Assembly (NCBI GenBank): GCA_033239525.1
Contig: BSYO01000009.1
Span: 17,443,299-17,507,298, forward strand
Length of the DNA: 64,000 nt
Reading direction: 5' to 3'
Origin: Nepenthes gracilis
Taxonomy: Eukaryota > Streptophyta > Magnoliopsida > Caryophyllales > Nepenthaceae
Each line of letters begins with the position of its first letter. Within the stretch, counting starts at the first letter, position 1. The position numbers were made by a program, and so were the translations under genes. The notes below the pieces were generated by a model, which made no database searches, was not told where the DNA came from, and saw only the letters and a list, made by a program, of their open reading frames with translations. Positions 22,681 through 36,097 of the stretch are shown here, piece after piece.

Positions 22681-25600
22681 ATTTTTCTTTAATTGTCAAC
22701 TCTATTAACTAGTAAGGCTTATTAGTTCAAGTTTCTAAAGATAAATAAGTTTTTGATATGTTTGATGATTTAGACAGTGAAAAAATAAGATAAAGAAGAA
22801 AATATTTTTAGTCCATGTTTTATGCTTATATCTGTATTATGACTTTTATTTCCTCTGATGATGTGTTTTAAGTAAAATGTGTATGTTATTACTATATATA
22901 ATGTCTTGTCGAGTATTTGGCTCACTTCCTTACTACTTTTATTAACTTTCAAATAAATTGTATGAGCTGATGCCAAATGAAGAGAGAGGAATGAAGATTG
23001 AGAGCTTTATTTTTTATGCTTAGGAAGAATGATTTGGTTGTTCTGATTTTGATGTACTTAATATATGTAAAATTTTAAAAGTATGAAATAATATATTAAA
23101 TTTTGATGGTGTTAGCTTCCGTAGATCTTTATGAATATTATGTATGCTTTTATAAAATATTATAGAGTTATTTGTAATAGATGATTTTTAGCAGGCATCT
23201 TTTTTTTAATAAGATCCAACATCGTATTCTTATAATACGGTGTTGGAGCCGCTATTAACATGACGATTGTATAAATTATGTGTGTGTATATATATATATA
23301 TATGTGTATGTGTGTGCGTACGCGCATGCGTGAGATATTAATTAATTGTGATAATAAGACAATAACAAAAATAGTACTTGGTCCCACATATAAATCTCTT
23401 CAAATAAAATATTTAAAAAAGTGTAAATAATAAAAGGTAGATAAAGTTATCGGGCAGTACACTGATCTAAAAAAACGTTTTTTTGATAAGTCAATACCTA
23501 CCACTGTCTTTGATTTTAATTTAATTACGTTTGGGCCATTGTCGGCATAGGATGATGAAAAATCCAACCGAAGATGTGATCGCCTGAGACCAGGAGACTC
23601 TACACGCTCCTATGTGGGAACTCCTCAAACGTAGAAGGGATTGTTGGATCCTTTATATTAATTATTTATATTTAAGTTTTTTTAAAGTATGAGAAAAAAT
23701 TGATTATTTTTTTTAAATATGAAAATATAAAATACATATTTTACAAAAGCTATTATCATGTTTTTAAATTAAAAAATTTAAAAATAAGAAATTCGATCAA
23801 AAATCTTTAAAAATGAAATAATTCCCTATATTACTATATATTTGAATATTTGAAAAGTTAAAAGAAAAAAATTACAAAAAAATATTTTTGTTAATTTTTT
23901 TAATAAATTTTTAGAGATTTAAATAAATCATTAATAAAAGTTTTGGAGAATAACTATGAAATCTTGGAAAACTTAAATGACATTATTTTGATTTTTTAAT
24001 TTTGATTAAATAAATAAATATGTAATAAATTATTATTTCTATAGTTTAATAGAATATAAGTCAGAAAAATAATAAAAAGAGATTATGTCATCAATTATTG
24101 TTTTATAAAAAATATTGGAATTCAATCATATTATTACCCATCTAGCATAATTAAAATTGGACCATCTGACTATGCGTCATGAACCAATTACACTTGCCAT
24201 AATTATTGATATTGCCCATCTTGGTAGGATGAGACTGCACACAAAAATTATAACAACGGTTTACTTATTTATGTTTTATAATGTTTGGATTAATTATATT
24301 AAATAATTATTTTAAGAATAATTTTGTGTTTGAAAAAAAAATCAAGAAAGTGAAGAAAGAGAGCTCGCACTTAACCAGTACCTGTGCTGTGCTCTTGTGT
24401 GATTTAATATAATGGGACGTGGTTGTGTGCAAGTTGACAAAATGGATAATGCCTGTACATATATGTAATAATATTTTATGTTTGATACACGCTCAATTGG
24501 TACTCGTACGCTTGCTTATGTATATAAGTAATCTTTTATAATTTTTTTTATTATTTTTACTATGATTTTAAAAGAGTAGAGATGATAGGATAAAATATGT
24601 GAAGGAAAGTGGTTTTGAGGAGATTTCGATTATATTTGAGTAATATTTAATAAAAGATAAACGTATCTAAATCTATTTATTTATCGATTGATCAAATCTT
24701 CTTTTTTTTTTTTTTTTTTTTTTTGAGTTTTCTTTAAATATATATGCATGTGACTTTTGTTCATTCCTCTTGAACATATATTGCATGTAGGTTTATCCTA
24801 CTTGAAAATCTAAACGTTTTGAAGACTTATACCTAATTTCATATAAATTGTTAATAAATATTGAAATCACTAGATATTTGACCTTATATATTATTTTTAT
24901 AAAAGTATTTGATGAAAATTCTAATTTAAAAAATATAAAGATTATTATTTTTTTCCTAATTTAGAAAAATTTTGTATATTTGTTATAAAATTTTTTTATT
25001 TTGATTAAATAAAAATAATTATAAAGAATTGATAGAATATATTTAAAGATTTAACAATTATAAAGATTTAAAAACAATAAAAATATATTGTTTACAAATT
25101 AAAAATAAAATTTAATATTTACAAGTATAAAAATAAACGTCTGACCTCATTTATATAAAATAATATATAATTGGCCCACCTCCGATATTAAATACTAGCA
25201 TATAGCTCAGGTTTATAGGAAAAGAGAATAGTTTGATCTTCAATATTTGACCATTACTAGTACGATTTTAACTAATCATTAGTTCTTATATTTTTTGGAC
25301 ACCTTAAATGATATATTAACATTTCAGCATTTTCACTTTGATCATCATTATTATCCATTCACATACTTTATTTATTATATCTATATATATAAATTATATA
25401 TATTTTGTTGAGTATTAGATTTACTTTTATCATATTTTATAACATTTTAGATTAAATGATATGGGTAACTTTGCATTTTTTTTGAACGGAGGACAAACCT
25501 TTAGTTCTTTTAAGATATTTCTTTTAATTGACATAAGATTTGTAGTCGATTAATTATACTTAAAACTGTTGATTGATTTTTGGATTATATATATGTGGCC

Positions 25601-26412
25601 GATGGCCGTTGAATTATGTTTTATTAAGTTGTCAGAGTTGGTATTTTGAGTAGATATTTTTTTCTTATTGAAATTATTGTTGAGCAAGTGTATTAATTTA
25701 GGGCTATTTTCATATTGTTACTATTTATTCCTGGTAAGTTGTCTATATAAATTGAAAGTATATAACACTATTTATTGTAGGATCACATCCTAACATTTGG
25801 TTAAGTTTTGCTAACATTATTATTAATTGATTTGGGACTAGGGGTATGACAAAATGACATGAAATTACAAGCATATATATCTTATATATTTTATATTATA
25901 ATTTAATATAGTATGATATTTTATTCTGTATTTTACAAATAATGTTAAGAAAGATATATGAAAATATTAAAGAATTCAGAAAGATGAAGCATAGAGTTTT
26001 TAGTTTAGTCTATATTATGCAATACTAATATCATTTTAATACTATCAAGGATGTAGAATTTGGATGATTATATATTTTTTCAGTAAAATCGATGTATATT
26101 ATGATATAATATGAATATTTGAAACATCCAATAATTGATAAGTATGGCTAGCCCATAAACGTGTGGAGTGGCACTAGTGATGTTGCTCAATTGAGTGATG
26201 GAGAATAATTTGAGAATGGGTTGTACCCAACTAATGAAGGCTAATTCATTATTTTTTTAGGTTTATAGTGGTAGAAAATATTATCTTCTTAGATACTGCT
26301 TGAGTACTTAGATATGATATGGGCATGTGTAAAATCCTAGGCCTCATGGTTATGTTTATCATTTCTTTTTTATGATATGTTTGGCATATCATGCCTATGA
26401 GTTATTGCATGA
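22681..26412. other. AT-rich intergenic DNA, no gene seen
   Basis: It contains an AT/GT microsatellite at about 23279-23315, a near-perfect hairpin at 23217-23247, and a poly-T run at about 24700-24724. No family was recognised. Confidence 0.45.
23217..23247. repeat. Near-perfect 13-bp hairpin
   Basis: CCAACATCGTATT pairs with AATACGGTGTTGG across a 5-base loop, with a single G-T type mismatch. It lies alone in AT-rich DNA and could be an element end or a small structured RNA. Confidence 0.6.
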
Positions 26413-27894
26413 TATAACACCCGTGATAAAAAATATGATATATGTTATCAGATTTAATTTAATTAAATAAATTATTAAAAATAATTATATTTTTGGGTAA
26501 TAAAATTATAATTAAAAATAAAAATCAACACTTGATCCATGCATAGTGTTTAGGTGTGAATTACAGTACTAGAACATCTGAAGAGCACATGAAAGATAGC
26601 TCGTATATGGATAGTAGTAGCAGTCATATTTTATACATGCATGTTGGGTGCTCATACAATGGCATCAGTAGGTGTGCGCCTAGGGCTGCACATAAATGAT
26701 GCACATGTGATAACAATTAAACAGCCTCATGTCTGATAGACACAGGATTACGCTCATACATCAATCAGTGTCTATTGATCTCAACTGATTTTTTAAATTA
26801 TTTTTTAGAGATTTTTAAGAGATGAGAGAGAGAGAGAAGAAGAGAAGAAAGAGAAAGAAATGAAATGTGATTTTAAAGTAATCTCAAACTAGCTTTTGGT
26901 ATATTATATTTAAGATAAGTACATTTAAATTAATTTCTTTATTTGTTACTAAAATTTTCATAATATTATTTTGATTTATTGTCCAAATCCATATGCGTGT
27001 TGCTTATTATTGTTCTTATTAACCTTGAATTGTATACACGTTGACTTTTTTTATAGTTCATAAAATTTTGAAGACTTTTGTATTTATTTAAGGACATTGT
27101 GAAGAAATCGCAGAATCCCTCAATGTATGGCCTTACATATCTCCTTCTATATAAGAATTTGATGAAATACTCTATAACTAAGTTAAATTTAAATTATTTA
27201 TTTTTTGAGTTCTAAAAATTTGTATAAATTATTTTTTATCTAAATAAAACATATTATAAAGAATAACATAATTTATTTATATATATCATTGTAAATATAC
27301 GATCTAAATTATATGATAGAATTTGTGATCCGTTATTTAATGTTTAACCCTAATTAATAAATTTATAATTGGCTGTTGGTTTTTACTTTTAATATTTTGT
27401 ATTTGATTATTATTATTATCTTCCTCAAATTTTTGCATATATATTCACACAAACGTGCATAGACAGATGCACATACTTTGTTAAACTTTAGTTTCACTTT
27501 TATCATATTTTGTCACTTTTTAAATTAGCAGATATAGATCTTTTACAGAGTTTTGGATAAAAAAAAGTCATCCGAAGCATTAACTTAGAAGTAATTTTAT
27601 TGTGTTTCTAGACTCGTTGTGTGATTACAAAAACATTTGAAACAATTTTAGTATTGGCATATGCCATGTTGAAACACTTTTTTGTGGCTAGTGAGCCTTA
27701 ATTTATAGTTTGTATGAGAATGAGGCTGAGCTATAGTTGTAGACAATTTTTCCTTCACATTTTGCAAAGCATTGAGCGGGGAGTATTAGTTATATCCTAA
27801 GATGTACATATTTTCTTAGATTATTTAACACCTGTTGTAGGATAAAGAGTCGGTCTTAATCAATTATTTTTATAAGGTTATTATATTTATATTT
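26413..27894 (+). repeat. 5' LTR of the gypsy element
   Basis: It matches 36098-37822 throughout, for example in a GATGAAATACTCTATAACT block and a GTGAGCCTTAATTT/GTGGGCCTTGATTT block near the 3' part. A GAGAGAGAGAGA run lies at about 26824-26836. It lacks the last bases (TTGTGACA) and one internal duplication that the 3' LTR has. Confidence 0.8.
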
Positions 27895-27907
27895 TGATAT
27901 CAGAGTC
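27895..27907 (+). other. Primer-binding site (initiator tRNA-Met type)
   Basis: TGATATCAGAGTC directly after the 5' LTR differs by two bases from TGGTATCAGAGCC, the usual plant primer site complementary to the 3' end of initiator methionine tRNA. Confidence 0.75.
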
Positions 27908-28930
27908 ATGATAAGATGTAATATTAGAACAAGTTATAAGAAAAACTTCTCAAATGATATAAAAGAGCTAAACTTTGTAATTTGTGATGTGATATGTATT
28001 AAGATGTTTGGAGGCCAATGTGGTGTTGGTTCTAGTCAAGAGAATGATTATCTTGTCATTATAAATAAAATGGCAGATTTTATGGATTGAATGATACGAC
28101 GATGAAACACAGAGCAAGCTAAAAGTCCAAGATGAGGAATGGCTACCCACTATTGATTTACAAATGAACAATTCTTGGTACTCTTGGGAGATTCAAATCT
28201 TACAATGACTAAAATATAGATACGTATAGTGAAAAATGTGTTCAAGATGACTAACTATCTTAAGAAGAAAAATGTCAAGTTTGCTATGTACAGATTAGAT
28301 GACGAGGCCAACTATTAATGGCCCACGAATAAGTGAAATTCAGGTTAGGAGAACATGTAAATTTCTTGGGATATAATTTTGGAGACATTCTTTGATGAGT
28401 ATTTTTTGATGCCAAATCTACTGAGTTCTCATGGTTGAGGCAAGGCAATTGTATGGTGCCAAAGTCTGACACCAAATTTACTGTGTAGGCTCAATTTACT
28501 CTGCATTTGGAGATGGATGAGATGATAAGGAAAGTAAAATTTCTTCGAGGCTTGGATGACACAATAAGAAGATAGCTGGTGCTCCACTGTTCGATGACTT
28601 GTGAAAACGTACTTGATCAACCTTATTTATTGAGTAAGAACAAGAGAGAGCTATGTTTTTTGAGAATAAAAATGTTAGCCAAGCAGAACAAAACTCAAGG
28701 TTTGGAATACCCCAGGTGATCTAAGTTGCATAAAAAGAGGTTAGAAAAGTCTGCTGAAATTGATAGAGCATTCTATAATCAACAACAACTTAAGGCAGTG
28801 TGTGATCATTGAGTGAAGTTTCAAGGAGCACGGCCATACTATAAACAAGCCCAAGTCTACTTTGATTGTGGTTAAGAAGGGCATGTAATTAAGGAGCACT
28901 ATTACTCGAAAAGATAATGGGCCAGATGCC
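27908..28930 (+). pseudogene. gypsy gag remnant
   Basis: Segments such as KFAMYRLDDEANY (about 28268-28306) and MDEMIRKVKFLRGLDD (about 28512-28560) resemble the plant gypsy gag domain. A late VYFDC...EGHVIKEHYY stretch (about 28857-28905) resembles its CCHC zinc knuckle, here with a stop inside and the last Cys replaced. The remnant is broken by stops and frameshifts throughout. It lies immediately after the primer site, the expected place for gag. Confidence 0.7.
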
Positions 28931-30800
28931 AAGTATGCCATGAAAGATGTATGTGACGATAGCCAAGGATGCTCAAGCTTTCCCATCAATGATTGAAGAT
29001 AATATGTCAATTGTTAAAATTTTGGTGCTTGTATTGACTGAACATGGGTTTCTTTATTTCTTTATGGCACCTAAGCTTGTTTATCATTTGTATACCCCAC
29101 TTGGAATCTTAGATTATACAATAGTGGTGTCCACTCTGATGGTTAATTTTTTGTAGTAGACATTATGCATCCTAGGTGTGTCATCTAGGTAAATGGATTT
29201 TAGTTACCATAAATTTGATTTTATTGCAATGAATGATTTTAATGTTATTTTAGCATAGATTAGTTAGTGTGCTATATTACAAGCATAGATTATTTTGTTA
29301 AGAGGTTATAATTTTTAATTATGGGATGCTAACCCTTCGAGTTTTAAGAAAATATAAGAAAAGAGTCAGCATATTTAATTTTCATATTATATGTGTGCCA
29401 CTAAATGTCAGTTGGGCATCTAGCCTATCTTGTTCATATCATTTTTGCAAGGAGCCACATGTGTTAATAGAGGATATACAAGATGTGTGAGAATCTAAAG
29501 ATATATTTTCTTGAAGAGTTACATGGTCTTCCATTGAACAGAAAATTTGAATTTGTCATTGACTTGGTGCTAATATCCATACTCATTTCTGGAATTCCAT
29601 ATTGGATGGCATCTTCAGAGTTATTAAGGTTGAAACAACAATAACAAGAGTAGTTAGTTAGAGAAGTGATTCATTTGGCCGAGTGTGTCGTCTTGAGTTG
29701 CTCCCATATTATTTGTGAAGAAAAAGAATAGATTGATGACATTTTATATTGACTAGTAGGAATTAAACAAGATTATGAATTGATGACTATTTGACCAATT
29801 TAAAGAGATGTAGTATTTTTCTAAGATTAATCCATGTTCAGGGTACCATCAACTGAAAAAATCAAGGACATACCAAAAATAGTTTTTCAAATGATGTACG
29901 AATAAAATAAATTTTAGGCGATAACTTTCAATTTTACTCATGCTCTTGAAGTATTTAGGGATCTGATAAATTAAGTATTCCAACCGTATTTTGATCATTT
30001 AATGTTCGATTTCATTAATGATATTTAGATCTTCTCGAGAAGTTACGAGGAGAACGAGATCTATTTAAGAATTGAATTGCAATCTCTTAGAGATGGTTGT
30101 TTTCCAGATTGAGGAAATGCAAATTTGGCTCGAGGATGTGCCATTCCTAAATCCCATTATTTTGAAAGGTGAAATTTGGTTAATCTAAAGAAGATAGAAG
30201 TTGTCACAAGCTAAAAGTGACTGTCGAGTGTTATCAAGATTTGTAATTTTTTTGGACTGACTTAGTATTATAAACGTTTTGTTAAAAATTTCTTAAAGAT
30301 AGTTATATCTTAAACTCATTTGATCCAAAAGAAGTTGACATTTTGTAAGGACAATGATTACAAAAGGAGTTTTCAAGAATTAAAAGAGTACCAATCTTGG
30401 CAATTTTTAATAGAATCGAAGAGTTTGTTGTTTATTATGATGTATGGAGGAAATATTTGAGCATTATAATAATATAGAAAGGAAAGTTTATTACCAATGG
30501 GTAAAAAAAACTTAAAACCCATGAATCAAACTATGCCACATATGATTCAGAGTTGAGTACAGTTTAAAAATAAATTAGAGAAAATATTTATATAATGAGA
30601 AATTTATGATGTACTTATATTACAAAAGTTTAAAATATTTATTCTCTCATAAGAAATTGAATATGGGTAAATATTGATAAACATTTATATAAAAATTATA
30701 ATTATAAAATTTAATACCAACTTATAAAAGCAAATGTAGTGACGGATGTTCTAAGTTAGAAATTGGCCAACATGATGGCTTATGTGATGTTTAAGTAATG
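28931..30800 (+). pseudogene. gypsy pol remnant: protease, reverse transcriptase, RNase H
   Basis: The protease region shows a TPLGILDYTIV stretch (about 29095) and MNDFNVILA (about 29230). The reverse transcriptase begins with EELHGLPLNRKFEFVIDLV (about 29513-29570) and includes a 'YHQL' block (about 29848). The polymerase motif near 30010 reads FINDI, with the first catalytic Asp changed to Asn. The RNase H region shows KLKTHESNYATYDSELST (about 30507-30560) and ends KANVVTDVLS (about 30727-30757). Order and motifs are those of plant Ty3/gypsy pol. Numerous stops mean no enzyme is made. Confidence 0.85.
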
Positions 30801-31029
30801 ATAAATATTGGATGGAATGATGAATTATAACATTCGACTATACTTACAAGGTACACATATTATTTTGTTATATTTTCATATGCAGACGATGATTATTAAT
30901 AATATTAAAGGAATGTAAGTAGAAGATCCCTTTTTAATGGATGTTCCCTATCATGTTTCCAACTCAAAGTCAGATATTTGTTCATTGATTTGAAATTATC
31001 TTAATCTCCAATTTTAAATCCAATGGGCA

Positions 31030-33650
31030 AGACGACCTCATATAATCTATATACTTGGGGCAAAATGCAGATTTTCTAACCTGTGAATAATAAGTTTGAC
31101 TTTTAATTTACTAATAATATATTAAAACGTGTTCAAATATATTCCATCAATTATATATAATGATTCTTATTTAAAAACTATAATATATAATTTGAAAACA
31201 TATAGAAACTTTAATGCGCAATTTAGAAATATGTAAAATTTTAATGTGCAACTTTGAGATATGCATAAATTATATTACAGAAATCAGCAACATGTAGACA
31301 TTAAAGCTATGATTTTAAAAACTTAACAGAATTTACATAACTTCATCAATTTCCTTCAAAAATAAAAGACGCATAAATAGTTATGTGAGAATTTAATACA
31401 TATATAAACATATATATAATATTAAAAAACATAAACACAAATATAGTAATTTAGTATTAAATATAATTTGTATAAACTTAAAATATATACTTTATAAAAT
31501 TTTATGAAATAAGAGTGAAGTTATATGCATACAAAATATAATATATTTAATTACAAAAAAAATAATATATATATATGAGTATTTAAAATGAGAAATGTTT
31601 AAAGTGATAAAAAATAAACAGTAACAATGAAGAAAAGATTTGCATTCACTTGCCTCAATTGATTTTACCAAAGATTTATTAATTTTACCTTAATTTTTTA
31701 TTTTCATTCCTTCTCTTTTTTCATCACCTTCTTTTTCTCTTCTCTTTCTCTTTTTTCTCTTCGATTTTAGATAAAAATAACACAAAATTGGTCAATACAC
31801 CTATTAATAGAAAATTGGTGTACAAGCGTCATTTAAACTTAGATCAAGAGTTGAAGTATAATTCAAACCGTTGACAAACACCCCTCAAACGTGTATTAAG
31901 TATTAATATTTTGTCATAAATATGCACATACATTTTACTTAAAAAGTGTTCATGCTTGTGTCAATTGTACATTAAGTATCACTCTATCCAACTTATTTTG
32001 ATTCAAAACTTTAATTTTTTAACTTAAAACCTCAATTAATCACAAAATTTTATTAATTAAATTAAATTAAATATCATTAAAGTAATCTTTTGGGGTTCAT
32101 AACTTATATTTTTTTCTTCTTATAAAAATTTCATTCTTAAAATTTTTATATTTCAATAAATAATAAGATTTGATCTCTATATGGTTCCACCACACTTCCA
32201 CTATGCGACTATAATCTTATCTCTTCAAATACCAAATTATCATCAATTATCTTTCATTCATTAACTATTAGATAAGCCTTCATGTTAACATAAAAAAGAA
32301 TTAAGAATAATGATGACCTCACCAATAGAGATGAATATCAAGGTTTGAATTATAATTATTTTGACATAATTAAAACTCATATGCTACTATTCACGATTTG
32401 TGAGTAGGTTAATTATATATAATCCATATTTTAGAGTCCGAATAACATTGTATGATTTGTGAATTATATATTAGACCTTCGATTTACTAATAATATATTA
32501 GGATATGTTCAAATATATTTTGTTAATTGTTTACAATAATCCATATTTAACCAAATTAAAAACCCTAATCAAATATGAATAAATTCTTATTTTTCTCATA
32601 TTGGAAAAAATAATTCCTTTTATCAAAGTTATTGTAAAGTTTTTCTTCATTTTACTTTAAATAAATGACGTAGAATAAAAATTATAAACATGTAGAAACT
32701 TTAATTATAATTTAGAAGTATATAGAAACTTTAATATGTAATTTAAAAATATATAGAAATTTGAATATGTAATTTAAAAACATACATAATTTTTAATTTG
32801 TAAGTTAAAGACATATAGAAACTACAATGTAGAAATTAACAGCATCCAAAATCATAAATCTATGATTTTGAAATTTTTACATATATTATATAATTTTATT
32901 AATTTTTTTAAATATAAAATATATATGAATAGTTATATAAAAATCTAAGATATGCAAAATATTTATATAATATTTAAAGATATGTAAGAATATAAATACA
33001 ACAATTTAATATTTTAACATAATATGCATGAATTTAATTCATGTACTTTACAAAACTCTATAAAATAGAAATGAAATCACAAATATATATATATATAAAG
33101 TATAATATATTTAATTATAAAAATAATACATATATAAATATTTAAAATAAGAAATACTCAAAGAGGTTAGAAATAAATAATAATAAAGGAAAAAAAAAGG
33201 CTTATATGGACTTGTATTCAATTGATTTTATTAAAAGATCTCTCCATTTCATATTAATTTCTTCTTCTACTTCTCTAATCTTTTCTTTCTCTTTTTTAAA
33301 AATTAGATAAGAATAGTCTAAAATAAACTAAGAGGCCTATTTATAGAAAAAAAGTACAAAAGCACCACTTAAGCGTAAATTCAAATATTGAGACGTAATC
33401 TAAATCGTACATCAAGCAAAGAAATTCTGCACCAAATATACATGTATACCAATCAAGTTTAACTCAAATACGAATATTTGACCTAAAAAGTACTCATACA
33501 TAAGTACACATCAGATACTATTTGATTTAACTTATTTTAGTTTAAATTTTATTTTTTATCTTAAAATCTCAATTAATTTTAAAAAAAAATCATTCAAGTT
33601 GATTAAATTAATCATTATTAAAATAATTTTTTGGGTCCATACCTTATATT
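31030..33650 (-). repeat. Two similar AT-rich LTR-like blocks nested in the gypsy element
   Basis: Blocks at about 31030-32110 and 32390-33650 share a long ordered series of words. These are 'atatagaaactttaat' repeats, a pyrimidine-rich CTTCTTTTTCTCTTCTC tract, a 'cctatttatagaaaa' TATA-like site read in reverse, and a closing TTTTGGGGTTCAT/TTTTTGGGTCCAT. They look like two diverged LTRs of one minus-strand element, or two solo LTRs, inserted between the RNase H and integrase parts of the host element. They resemble the relics at 12660-15660. No coding remnant lies between them. Confidence 0.5.
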
Positions 33651-34690
33651 ATTAGAGATTTGAATAAAGAATCATAGGCGGATTTCAATATTTAGAATGA
33701 TGGAATGTGAAAAAAGGACGTTTCATCTCAAATTATATAATAATATTTTGACCCATGTATGATTAGTGAAAATAGTACAAAATTAAATATTAAATATATA
33801 TAAAAATATTTATATCTAGATACCAATAATAATAATATGCATAAAACTAAATGACAATAAGTAATAATAAAAAGAGATAATTTTTTGGTGATAAAGAAAA
33901 AACTCGATACTTACGGTAATCAAAAAAAATCCTCCGAGTTTCAACCTCCAAAGAAGATATCCACTACGAAAATTAACTTACAAATCGGATAATACAGATC
34001 GTTAACCTAACCAATTTATTCTCGTCTTGTGATCCCTATCAAGGAACTCATTTGATTTGCTTGCGGCAATAAAATCGGAAGCCTTTCGATCTTTATATCA
34101 ATCTTTTCTTACGAACCGTTTGAAGTAGCGAATACAACCGGATCTCCTTCTTCACAATACCCACATCACCGAGGAAGGTAAAAGGGTAGGAATGTTGAAT
34201 CAAAAAGAAATGGTGATGAGAAAATTTGTTAGCACATGAAGTACAATGATAAAAGATCGATTTTCTCAATTTGAGTGAGAATCATCGATTAAATAAAGTG
34301 AAAGAACTATTTCTCTCAAAGAGGCACACTCTACAATACTCAATCAAAAGTTAGGGCAAGTAAAATAAGATACATATTTATAGAAGGCTTAAAAAATGGG
34401 TTTAAAAATTCTACCAATTGCAGCGGCGCTCAAGCACGCGATGAGCGCATTGAGAGTTTCGAAGAAAACCCTATGGGCACTCGAATGAGAAAGAGGCAAG
34501 CAGTGAGTAGCGAGCGGCGAGCAGGGTGATTTTAGAATTTGGGCTTGAGCGGTAGGCGTGGGTCTTTGGGAAACTAGGCTTAAGTGAATGTTGGGTGAGA
34601 GGAAAGTGCTATGTAGAAGATGATCCGAGAACAGACAGCCACGGGCATACGAAGATGCAATATTTCAATGAACACAACTCAACATTGACA
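33651..34690 (-). mobile_element. Second copy of repeat family A (diverged)
   Basis: On the minus strand the order is GC-rich GCGCTCAAGCACGCG (34427-34441), a TATAAATA box (about 34374-34381), the leader word GTGCCTCTTTGAGAG and GGGATCAC. It continues to GTAAGTTAATTTTC and TATCGAGTTTT, all in the same order as 10990-11470 on the plus strand. It lies inside the gypsy element. Its ends are unclear and no 13-bp terminal repeats like those at 9799/12006 were found. It has no coding content. Confidence 0.55.
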
Positions 34691-34699
34691 CATGACTAA

Positions 34700-36083
34700 A
34701 TATTTTCATGGAAAATGTCAACCATAAAAATAATTATAACAGAATGCTTAGATTTTGATATTGAATGTGTGCCTAGTTTTCAAAAGATTAAAAAAGAGAT
34801 TTTGGATGACACCATAGAGCCAAATACATCATACACTCAAAAATTAATAAGATGTATCAAGATTTAATAAAATTCTTTTGGTAAAAAAATATGAAAAAAA
34901 GTTACAACATTTGCATGAAGATGTTTAATATGTTAACAAATTAAAGCCAAGCATTGAAAACGGTCAGAATCTTTGCATTCTTTTCTTGTTCCTAACTAGA
35001 AATCAGAGCATATTAGTATGACTTTTGTAGTTGGGTTGCCTAGGATGGCTATGAACCATAATGTCAATTGAATGATAGTGGATTGGCTAATCAAATCAAT
35101 GCACTTCATTGCAGTGAGAGCTTCTTTTTCAAAGGATGTTTGGCATGACTCTTTATTGATAAAATCATGAGATTATATGGAGTTTTGGCATCAATCATTT
35201 AGATTAGGATCCTAGATTTATATTCAAAATTTGGGAAAACTTTTATAAAGAATTGGATACGGAATTGAAATTTAGCATAGCTCTTCATTTGCAAGAAGAT
35301 GGTCAATCGGACCTGCGATATAAATTTTGAAAGATATATCTAGAGCTTCAATCTCGGAGATAAAAGGTAATTGAGATAATTATTTTTTGTTGGCCAAATT
35401 CACTTACAATAATAGCTATCAATTGAGTATTAGTATTGTGCATTTTGAATTTTTTATAGAAGGAGATGTCGATTTCCCATCAATTTGGAGGAAATAGGCA
35501 ACCGATGGCATTTAGATCTAGAAACAATTCAAGAAAACTTTGGACAAGATTCAACTGATTCAAAGACCAATTGCAAGTAGTACAAAGTTGTTAGAAAAAT
35601 TATGAAAACCATAAAAGATCCAAATTAAGTTTGGAAATAAGTGGCCACATATTTTTAAATGTGCCCCCAAAAATAAAGTATTGAGATTCAGTTTGAGAAG
35701 AAAGTTGAAACCAAGATACATTGAACGTTTTAAAGTATTACAATGGATTAGGGATATGACTTACATATTAACTTTATCTCCAAAATTAGCAAATTTTTGT
35801 AATGTTTTAACATGTTAATACATCATACATACGAATACAATCTCTCTCATATCATCGAACACAAACCATTGAAAATTAACAAAGATTTAGCTTATAAAGA
35901 TGAACATATGCAAATTTTTGGTCAACGTGATTAAATATTCCTACTAAGGTTATTCCTTTTGTGAAGGCAATGTAGACAAATTATTCATTTGAAGAGGCAA
36001 CTTGGGAGCAAGAAGACAAAATTTGAAATAAGCATCCACCTTTACTCACATCAATGTACATGAGTTTCGAGGGTGGATTTTAT
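34700..36083 (+). pseudogene. gypsy integrase and C-terminal (chromodomain-like) remnant
   Basis: The integrase N-terminal region appears as MYQDLIKFFW and KNMKK (about 34853-34910). The core includes a NNSYQLSI stretch (about 35411) and FGNKWPHIF (about 35630). The tail reads IPFVKAM and EEATWEQEDKI (about 35953-36025), the usual end of plant gypsy pol just before the polypurine tract. Stops are frequent. It is separated from RNase H by about 3.8 kb of inserted repeats. Confidence 0.8.
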
Positions 36084-36097
36084 AAGGAGAGGGGCAT

